A DNA stretch of 64,000 nt from Alentia gelatinosa. Lineage: Eukaryota > Annelida > Polychaeta > Phyllodocida > Polynoidae. The position numbers and the translations under genes are program-made. Below are positions 57,032 to 64,000 of the stretch, in pieces. The DNA lies in the NCBI GenBank assembly GCA_950022655.1, contig OX465584.1, forward strand, positions 3,543,694 to 3,607,693, read 5' to 3'. Within the stretch, counting starts at the first letter, position 1. Each line of letters starts with the position of its first letter. The notes under the pieces are model-generated. The model ran no database searches and was not told the origin of the DNA. It was given only the letters and a program-made list of their open reading frames with translations.

Positions 57032-58411
57032 CTAGGTACGAAGAGAGTCTCTGACTTGTTGGAGAAGAGATCCCAGTTTGTTGCCTTTTATGTTGTCAGC
57101 TGTGAATTTGTCTAGTTCTCCCAGATGTACGCCACAACCCCAGTAGTCGTCTTTCGTAGCCTCATAGAGGTTTTTTCCTGCAGTTGAGAGTAGTAGGTCA
57201 CACAACTCTTGGTTTTGTGAGAACTTGGCCTTGAGTATATCAATCATGTGAGCGTCCCGCTTGTCTGCCCATGATTGTGAGAAAGGTAGTTGTTTGGCAG
57301 CAAACATTGCGTCGATGGGTGCGTTTGTTTTGCGGATTTTGTCCGCTACCTCCTGGTTCCCCATATCCAGAGCTGCTTCGTACTGGAAGCAGTGTTCAGC
57401 CGATCGGTGAGATAAACCATCCTTTTTTAACTCCGCTGGGAACAAGTTGGATAAGGGGGCATGGGCACCTTGGAAGAAGATGCCATGCTCTTTTTCCACT
57501 GTTTTTATGTTTTGGATCGAGAGGTTTTTGGGGAGGTTGTTGATGTGGTCGTAACTGTACTGCTTTCCGTCAATCTGGATTTTTACCCCGCGAACTTGGC
57601 ACTTTATGTTGAGTTTACGTGCAACAGCTTGAATGGCTCTCATATCACGGTTGATACGTCTATCGGCTGGGGAGAGGTCGTCCGATAAAGTTACTCGTCT
57701 CCATTTCTCATTTCCCTTGAGTTTTCCAATGTTTTTGAAGATTTGTGCCTTGGTGTTTACACTTACAAGGTGTACCAAAATCGAACGTATCCGACCCGTG
57801 TTGGGACGCCCTCGTCTATATATAGACTCAATTAGTGCCTCGTCCCCTTCAAGGCCAACGTCGTTAAGTAATTGAGTAAACCTGTCACGTAGGTTTTCGT
57901 TGGTTTCTTCCTTCAGGCCTTCAATTAGCAGCACTTTACGCCTTTGTACATTTTCAAGTTTTAGAATGCGGTCGTCAAACTCGTACACCACTTTTGTCGT
58001 GCTGTCTGCAGTATCCAGTAAACTAGCAATATCCCCTTCGTGTGTTAACAATGATAGCTCTAGATCCTCAACTTTGTTAGCTGTTGAATCGTATTTTTCA
58101 CTGAGTTTGGATAATAAATCTGCCGTTTGGTTTAGTAGGTTATCACTCTTATCCATCCTCACCTGGACTTTCTCCAACAGCTCCGTAGTTTTCTGCGAGA
58201 TAGCATCATGTCGATCCAGCCTGGCTTCGAGTTCATTGATTTTTTCAATAATGAGTCGAGACGGGGAGTCGATAGTCAAGGTAGGCGGTGCCGGCACGGT
58301 GGGCGATAAAGCAGGCCCTGTACGTTCCGGTGAGCTCACCCTTTCTGGTGACTTGTTTTTAGGCGATTTCTCTGGTTCATGTTTCTTTCCGGTATTTTTT
58401 CTGGGACCCAT
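57032..58411 (-). CDS. LINE ORF1: coiled coil, L1-ORF1-like RNA-binding region and NADAR domain
   Basis: 459 residues from ATG 58411 (an earlier GTG at 58459 is less likely). Residues 1-50 are basic and Ser/Pro-rich, and 52-155 form a long heptad coiled coil for oligomerisation. About 158-292 resemble the RRM plus C-terminal domain of L1 ORF1 proteins (RRKVLLIEGL, LVHLVSVNTK, WRRVTLSDDLSPADR). Residues 309-456 are a NADAR/YbiA-type domain: FQGAHAPLSNLFP, then SAEHCFQ with Glu339, MIDILKAKFSQN, LLLSTAGKNLYEA, DDYWGCG with Trp424, and GNKLGSLLQQVRD. NADAR proteins act on ADP-ribose-type N-glycosides, and some remove ADP-ribose from guanine in DNA. Fusion to a LINE nucleocapsid-like protein is unusual. 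Confidence 0.85.
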   Translation of the reverse strand: MGPRKNTGKKHEPEKSPKNKSPERVSSPERTGPALSPTVPAPPTLTIDSPSRLIIEKINELEARLDRHDAISQKTTELLEKVQVRMDKSDNLLNQTADLLSKLSEKYDSTANKVEDLELSLLTHEGDIASLLDTADSTTKVVYEFDDRILKLENVQRRKVLLIEGLKEETNENLRDRFTQLLNDVGLEGDEALIESIYRRGRPNTGRIRSILVHLVSVNTKAQIFKNIGKLKGNEKWRRVTLSDDLSPADRRINRDMRAIQAVARKLNIKCQVRGVKIQIDGKQYSYDHINNLPKNLSIQNIKTVEKEHGIFFQGAHAPLSNLFPAELKKDGLSHRSAEHCFQYEAALDMGNQEVADKIRKTNAPIDAMFAAKQLPFSQSWADKRDAHMIDILKAKFSQNQELCDLLLSTAGKNLYEATKDDYWGCGVHLGELDKFTADNIKGNKLGSLLQQVRDSLRT

Positions 58412-58460
58412 CTTGATCACAACAGTTAACCCTCGCTGAAGGTTTTCAGATAGCTCCACT

Positions 58461-59060
58461 AGGGTAGGGCATTCACGTACAAAAGGCGATTTACTCTACA
58501 GCGCGTTAGAACCGGTCCGTTCACTCAGCCGTGCATTCTCTCACCGGATCACGTTGAGTCGAAGGACCTGTTTAAATAATTCCTAAAAAAATTGCTGCCA
58601 AGTAAAATACCATGGTTCGTGTTTTAAAACATACCTAATGACACTCAGGCCTGTTTATTCCCCTCACTCCCCCTCACTCACAACTTTTTGTAGAATCTTT
58701 TTATATAATATGAACGTTTCAATGAAGTTTTGTACCAATACAGGATATCTGGCAAATTAATACCATCAAATGATTCACATTTATATATCGCTGAGTTTTT
58801 TTGTACTGGTACTTTATCATAGGTTTAAACTGATTTTGAGGTTTTTCGAAAATCAATTTTTTTTAAATCGAAACGATAAAAGCCGACTCCCGACCTTGGC
58901 AAAAATTCATATGCCGATTTTTATCAAAAATCCCTAAAAGAATGGGCTTCTAAGCGGTTTTAAGAGGTCTTACGGTAAGAGGTTTTACGGTAGGTAGGCG
59001 CATTCAGCAGGGACGTGCTCCTAAAGCGTCTGAGAGATTGAATCTGCTGACAGGAGAAGA
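58461..59060. other. LINE 5' region or flank, no gene seen
   Basis: Sequence upstream of ORF1. The first part may be the LINE 5' untranslated region, but I found neither a terminus nor a target duplication matching the sequence next to the poly(A) tail. Confidence 0.35.
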
Positions 59061-59068
59061 CTAGAAAG

Positions 59069-59092
59069 AAGAAGAAGAAGAAGAAGAAGAAC
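59069..59092 (+). repeat. (AAG)n microsatellite
   Basis: About seven AAG units, a simple repeat. Confidence 0.9.
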
Positions 59093-59359
59093 TACCCCAG
59101 CCCTCCTCAGCCTTGTCCGGAGAACCACGGAGCAGGGCCGAGTATTAAATCCCGGCCCCGCGCCCAGCCACCAGAAACACAGCCCGCACCGCTCATTTCT
59201 CACAGTGCTTCCCTGACCGGTGACCTCTGACCTCTGACCTCCCGGACGCCAAGGCCTGACAGCAAATACCAGCAACTGGCGAGAGCTGACAATAAAGTCT
59301 GGGTACGACCCCTGAGCAGTTGGTGGCTGCGAGGCGCATCCATAACCCCCGGAGAGGCC

Positions 59360-59503
59360 ATGCATCAGCGGGCGGTGCGGGCGGGGCGGGCGGGGCGGGC
59401 GGGGCGGGCGGGGCGGGCGGGGCGGGCGGGGCGGGCGGGGCGGGCGGGGCGGGCGGGGCGGGCGGGCCGGGCGGGGCGGGCGGGGCGGGCGGGGCGGGGC
59501 TCA
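59360..59503 (+). repeat. GC-rich minisatellite, 9 bp period GGGCGGGGC
   Basis: About 15 units of GGGCGGGGC with one GGGCGGGCC variant, the most GC-rich segment of the window. Runs of three and four G every few bases give very strong G-quadruplex potential on the plus strand. Open frames across it (Gly/Ala, Arg/Ala or Pro/Ala repeats) are by-products of the 9 bp period. Confidence 0.95.
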
Positions 59504-59678
59504 GCCGGGAGTGGAAGCACTGAGCGGGCCCGCGCGGGGATATAATCCGGTCACCTCGGCTACACATGTACCCTGCCGGGGGAGGAGGGACGGAGGGTTT
59601 GGTACATGTGTCAGGGGTGGGTAGGTTAAGGGCCGGGTAAGTAGGCCTGGTAGTAGTAGTAGGAGCGGGAATATTAGG

Positions 59679-59819
59679 AAACGTCCTTACTGTGGACGAA
59701 ACGATTCATGTTCGAGGTCAGTTGCCGATTTCATACTGCCTGACGCCATAGGCGGAGGGAAGTATAAAATCGACGACTGACCGAGAACGAGAAGCGTTTC
59801 ATCCACAGTTAGAACGTTT
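59679..59819. repeat. Palindromic module AACGTCCTTACTGTG
   Basis: Imperfect arms of about 57 bases (59679-59735 and 59761-59819) around a GCCTGACGCCATAGGC centre. It abuts the TATATACC element at 59824, the same arrangement as at 41799-42308 and 31198-31537. Confidence 0.75.
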
Positions 59820-59823
59820 GCTT

Positions 59824-59967
59824 ATTATCATATACCTTAAATCGATGAAAAAACACCATTTTGATTACTCATTAAGTCACACTCACAGCGGGCATGAACA
59901 TTATTATTTCTGCACCCCTAGCAGCGGGCAGTATTTCATAGACATTCGCACACAGGTATATGATAAT
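59824..59967. mobile_element. MITE of the TATATACC-end family, copy with perfect ends
   Basis: ATTATCATATACC at 59824-59836 and GGTATATGATAAT at 59955-59967 are perfect 13 bp inverted repeats. The interior is related to 16691-16832 (CCCCTAGCAGCGGGCAGTAT). Confidence 0.8.
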
Positions 59968-60069
59968 AGTAGTGCATTGTATGAGCATAAATGGTACATG
60001 CCATGATCAAGGTTTGCAAAAACAATTTGGATTCTTTTTCCGTATCTTAACCCTTCTTCTTGTCTTCTA

Positions 60070-60315
60070 ATTATTATATACTTGGAAATCATTGACAAGT
60101 CACGTGGTAGGAAGGTAGTATTAGAGGGAAACTATGTTCCGTTTAGAGAATAGCAAAGTTTTCGTCCCGGCGCTCTGTATATCACATGGTCAGGCCGGGA
60201 CGAAAACGTCAGCCTGGGACGAAAACGTCAGTCTCGCTACATAACTTACAATTACTGCACCCCCAGCAGCGGTATGTAACCATAGAGGTTTCGGAAATGG
60301 GTATATAGGAATATA
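60070..60315. mobile_element. Diverged TATATACC-family element
   Basis: Left ATTATTATATAC and right GGGTATATAGGAATAT bracket a segment with CACCCCCAGCAGCGG, shared with the copies at 16691 and 59824. It also holds a short tandem GGGACGAAAACGTCAG pair. Confidence 0.5.
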
Positions 60316-60637
60316 GTTTATCGAATTCACTCAAAACACCCAATTTGCTGGTTGTGACAGGAATCTATATTACACAATATTCCTAAAATTTAAACCTAGA
60401 CTGCTCTACTAATTTTGAAACCAGACCTTAAACTAGTGTAAACGAAAGGCTGCGCACAGACCTATAACCGCCTATAATGTCATGAAAATGTATCATCGCT
60501 TCATATCTCTATGTAAAGAGAGAAGTCCTTTGATCTGACACAGACTAACCTGCGGCCACTTACTCCGCCCCCAAGTAATTATTGTCTGTGAGGACATTAA
60601 CCCTTTCCTCACCACTGACGCCTCGAGCAACTACGAG

Positions 60638-60950
60638 CACCCCTCTCATAAGATCTCACACTCTCTAAGTGGTATTCTGTACGAGATTCTCACTGAGCTC
60701 TATGGGGGAAGAATTCTTAGCGAACTAGGCTTAGAGCCTTGAGAATCCACTGGCACACAGTATTCCCGCTGGGTGGCATCATTGAGATTATAGGAATCTT
60801 TCGGTTGCATTGATGTACGTCTTTAGCACGGGAGGCAGGCCAGTGGATTCTCAAGGCTCTAAGCCTAGTTCGTTAAGAATTCTTCTCCTACAGAGCGCAG
60901 TGAGAGTACAGAATAGAACTTAGAGAGTGTGAGATCTTATGAGAGGGGTG
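60638..60950. mobile_element. Foldback MITE with 8 bp target duplication
   Basis: Arms 60638-60753 and 60840-60950 are inverted repeats beginning CACCCCTCTCATAAGATCTC. The flanks ACTACGAG (60630-60637) and ACTATGAG (60951-60958) are an 8 bp duplication with one mismatch, consistent with hAT-type insertion. The loop is about 86 bases. Confidence 0.75.
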
Positions 60951-60958
60951 ACTATGAG

Positions 60959-61439
60959 TAGGGCTAATCAGGCATTACTTTCCTCTTTGTATCATAATGT
61001 CATCTTTTTCTCAGCTGATACTACATGGATGATTGATTATTTTTGAGATTATATAGAACACTTTTATGATGAAAATTAATGAATTCTTTTTTTGATCAAT
61101 TATCCACAATCACAACGAACCTGTGATTGTAAATATATAGCCTATAGATCGCTACAGAGGAGATTACGGATAGGTGTAATCTCCCAGGAGATTACAGGAA
61201 AAAAGTAATTGGTAGTTAGTGACAATATCAGCGGTCATTTCCCATTTTTTTCGATAACTTAAATATGCAAGGCTGAATAATAGATACATTACCATAGATG
61301 CAATGCAATATCCTCGTATTGCTCGGATATTACTGCTCATAAACTACGCGGAGAATACGGCCACACAGATCATATCATGGTAATATTGTGTATTCATCAC
61401 CATGGAAAAGCTGACACACTAAATATGGCTGAAAATAAT
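60959..61439. other. No recognised gene
   Basis: AT-rich. 61300-61345 repeats the CAATATCCTCG...CTCGGATATTACT motif seen at 49150. Confidence 0.4.
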
Positions 61440-61912
61440 AAATTCTCTCAACCATTACCCCATCCCTGGATGAAAGGAGAGAAACAGGGAGCTGGGAGAA
61501 TACAATTTTATCTTAAAATTTCATGTCGACCTTATTGGACGACATATTAATAAGGTAGTTATCAATATGAAGTATAATGATACATAGTATAATTGACAAT
61601 TAGTGTCAATTATGATAATAATAGATGTGATACAATGAAATATTGCTATCAATTGTATATAATGATATAAATAACCGTAGTGAGTAGGAAGAGAAGAAAG
61701 AGAAAATTGTGGGTGGGTGGGGAGAAAAAGTGTAGTATGTGTGTACTGGATGGAGGGTCGAGCAGGAACGAGGGGTAGGCGAGGGCCGAGAGGGCGCACG
61801 TGAGTGCTTAGTGAGTGTGAAAGCCGCGAGGTGGCGGGAGGGGCGCCCGTGATGCACGTTAGAGGGGGACACCAGAGGGAGCAATGACTACCCCTGACCA
61901 ATGGCCATGAGT
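61440..61912 (-). mobile_element. Short, internally deleted copy of the DIRS-like element
   Basis: Read on the minus strand, the Pro-rich leader (GTCAGGGGTAGTCATTGCTC...) matches 5183-5370. It then passes directly to the AT-rich 3' end (AATATGTCGTCCAATAAGGTC, then TTTCATCCAGGG), which matches 7550-7815. All protein-coding sequence is absent, as in a non-autonomous derivative that keeps only the terminal regions. Confidence 0.75.
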
Positions 61913-62625
61913 CACCAATCATAACATAAGCCTGCAGTACGTGTGCCGGGCCCCGTAAGGAGAGGGTTAAGACCCGAGGAGACCCTCTCCACTCCGGCTA
62001 TCATCTCATGCATGGCTGATGAGGACTTAAACACCATGCAAATTGGCGCAGGAATCAAGGCGGTGAGAATTAAAACCTCTTTGATCAGATGTAATGCAGT
62101 CTGAAGGCAACGTGAGCCCGGTTTCTGTAACACGGTGTTGAGCCACTTTCATGGGTCACTAATGTAGGATTCTATTTTTGTACAGCCATGAAGACTGAGG
62201 ATTCATCGTAATGATATTCTCAGAGTGTATTCTACCCCTAATATCAAATCCCGTAGGCTTAATATTGAGTTTCCGTATGCCACGCTGCCTGGCATATGGA
62301 GTTTTATATGCAACTAGTAGCATACAGAATTTTTATCACGTGATATTCCAAAATCGAGGAGACGGGGTAGGATAAAATCAAAACCGGATTCGTTTTAATC
62401 GTGGCCACCGCATTCCACTCCTGGATTTTGGCTACGGACTTCAATCGGCTTCGCCTCATGAAATCACTATGCCAAACTCCAGTCGTGGCATACGGTGGAC
62501 AAAACTAAAACTCATCCAGTTTTACGATAGTATTTCCAGGGAAGTTGGCCCAGCTCTCTGAGACAATATGGAAGTCCGTACAACGAGGACCCAAGCTGAT
62601 CCGTCCCCTAAAAAAGGTCCGCAAT
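61913..62625. other. No recognised gene
   Basis: Mixed sequence in which I see no supported exon. Confidence 0.35.
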
Positions 62626-62697
62626 ATTATCTCACCCCGGAATTCTTCTGCACAGGCTTAACATTAGGAACTCATACTCCATGGCCGTGAGATAAAA
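62626..62697. mobile_element. Short element with ATTATCTCACCCC end
   Basis: ATTATCTCACCCC at 62626 and GTGAGATAAAA at 62688 echo the ends at 15616 and 30915 but only 72 bases apart. Probably a deleted copy. Confidence 0.4.
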
Positions 62698-63759
62698 GGT
62701 AAGGTAAAATCAGGGATATTCATGAGGAAAAACTGGACTTCCTTGGGAAAATGGAAAAATGTTATATGTGATTAAATTGTCGTACAAGAAACAAGTGACT
62801 CATTTGGTTTGTGGTTTACTCATTGTCATGTTCAGGATTGAGTATGTGTACCGAGGTCAGACACCAAAACAACTTGGATCGGAATCAATTCAGCCACCCT
62901 CAGCCTGTCTTCATATATTCAAAGTCTCTCATACCTCATTGGGAAGGTCTACTGTTCTTCAAAGTATTCTCAACAGGGCGAGCGAATATTCCCCTTTGAA
63001 GTATGATTTCCCTCTCTCCCTGTTCCTCTCCGGCTCGCAGCCACGAGGGCCTTTCAACAACCACCCCTATTATCACTCACCGGATGCTGGGAGGGCTAGG
63101 TACCGGCCGTCCATCTAAAGCATACCCTGCGGGAACCAGCAACAAGAAGTTTCAGCGTCTACACAGCGTAATGGCGGCCGTTGCCATGACAACCAGCTCC
63201 ACTGCGCATGCTTCATTAATTCTACTACGTTTGTACGCTGGTATGAGGCTCATTCTATTCCCAGCATAAACATGGTCTATATATGCGGGCTACTTCAGTC
63301 ATTTTATTCTACCTTATCCTGGTATAAACGTCCACAGGTTTAACATTAATCGTTCTCAACGGGCATGCGAGTACGGCAACCCATCCTCAATGGGTGAGAA
63401 ATAGATAAATATTTCCAGGCTAAGATGAAACCAGAAACATATTCATGTTAGGTCTTTTTCCAAGTTAAAACAAGACAATTATTAACAATGAAGTTTAGAC
63501 AGCATAGACTCGTTGATACAATGCCTTAGATTGTTCCAGCATTCTAATCCATCAAAAAACAACACTCCTGTAATCACACTCACCATTCACACTCTATGTG
63601 TGATTGCTGTGTGTCTCTATGGACATGAGGCCAGACTAGGCCGTGTTTGTCGGAGTGAAGAACTCACCGTTAGGTGGCGTTGAGCGGAAACCCCCGTATT
63701 ACGGTGTGCTCCAAACTCGATGGTGAATGGGGACACAGACCAAACAATCATAAATTCAT
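62698..63759. other. No recognised gene
   Basis: Open frames here (one of 119 codons at 62759-63118) lack recognisable domains and splice context. Confidence 0.35.
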
Positions 63760-64000
63760 CTTGATCCACCAATTATGGAATCTCCATGTTAAACCTATAG
63801 GGACTGTGTAATTCACTGGGTGCAGATTACGGAGTCTCCATACTAAACCTTTAGAGACTGTAATTTACCCGGCGGAGATTACGGAGTCTCCACACTAAAC
63901 CTATAGGGACTGTAATTCACTGGGTGGAGATTACTGAGTCTCCACACTAAACCTATAGGGAGTGTGTAATTCACCGGGCGGAGATTACGGAGTCTCCATA
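63760..64000 (+). repeat. Minisatellite, period about 52-56 bp, cut by the window end
   Basis: Units containing GGAGTCTCCATACTAAACCT, ATAGGGACTGT and a CACTGGGTGGAGATTAC spacer. The core is the same as in the 49 bp array at 49567 and the 73 bp array at 48555, but the spacer differs. Confidence 0.9.

Larger units (their letters stand above)
52271..58460 (-). mobile_element. LINE retrotransposon with three ORFs, NADAR and SGNH domains, nearly full length
   Basis: On the minus strand three long uninterrupted frames follow one another: ORF1 (58411-57032), ORF2 (56982-56230) and ORF3 (55667-52791). Then comes a 3' untranslated region, an AATAAA signal about 15 bases before the end, and a 25-base poly(A) tail (T run at 52271-52295). 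The reverse transcriptase and endonuclease motifs place it in the APE-type Jockey/CR1 group, whereas ORF1 resembles the RNA-binding region of L1 ORF1. The 5' limit and target duplication were not resolved; 58460 is a minimum. A MITE sits in the 3' untranslated region. Lack of stops or frameshifts in all three frames suggests a young copy. Confidence 0.9.

Noticed and set aside
52271..58460. Plain L1 element
   Set aside because: ORF1 and the poly(A) tail suggest L1, but the polymerase layout is Jockey/CR1-type and there are separate hydrolase and NADAR parts.
59193..59567. Pro/Ala- and Gly/Ala-repeat frames
   Set aside because: By-products of the 9 bp GGGCGGGGC array, open in several frames on both strands.

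Overview
This is animal nuclear DNA, most likely from a marine invertebrate bilaterian such as a lancelet, mollusc or hemichordate; the exact phylum cannot be fixed from this window. The evidence is GT-AG introns, exons of metazoan families (a TMEM117 orthologue, a THAP zinc finger, a SEA-domain membrane protein), an APE-type LINE, a DIRS-like tyrosine-recombinase retroelement, and dense MITEs and minisatellites. Host coding sequence is sparse, and transposons and tandem repeats fill most of the rest.

Left part (1-20 kb): a 145 bp direct repeat (1-145 and 2153-2297), a degenerate coding patch (2.38-2.94 kb), and an 0.8 kb hAT-like MITE with an 8 bp target duplication. A plus-strand gene follows, with exons at 4450-4493, 4885-5030 and 8274-8613 whose phases fit exactly. 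They encode the end of a SEA domain and a transmembrane segment. Its large intron carries a decayed, internally deleted DIRS-like element (about 5178-7822); a still shorter relative lies inverted at 61.4-61.9 kb. At 14-19.3 kb, minus-strand exons encode a THAP domain and a long acidic, coiled-coil, SUMO-motif-rich protein end. They may be one gene, but the two exons do not join in frame directly.

Middle (20-40 kb): no convincing gene. There is a perfect 30 bp stem hairpin, a 3.6 kb foldback array of 202 bp units that reverses orientation in the middle, three copies of a MITE (two with telomere-like repeats inside), a family of elements sharing an ATTATTATATACC-type terminus, palindromic modules abutting them, and a 0.94 kb inverted repeat.

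Right part (40-64 kb): the last two exons of TMEM117 (minus strand, 40180-40838 and 42399-42522); earlier exons were not found. Beyond them lie several minisatellites (31, 41, 73, 49 and 17 bp periods) and a nearly full-length minus-strand LINE with a poly(A) tail (52271 to about 58460).

The LINE is the highlight. It has three long open frames. The first has a coiled coil, an L1-ORF1-like RNA-binding region and a C-terminal NADAR domain, a fold known from ADP-ribose and DNA de-ADP-ribosylation biology. The second is a stand-alone SGNH hydrolase. The third is an intact APE endonuclease plus reverse transcriptase. Coupling NADAR, SGNH and a reverse transcriptase in one apparently intact element is the best candidate here for an undescribed system.
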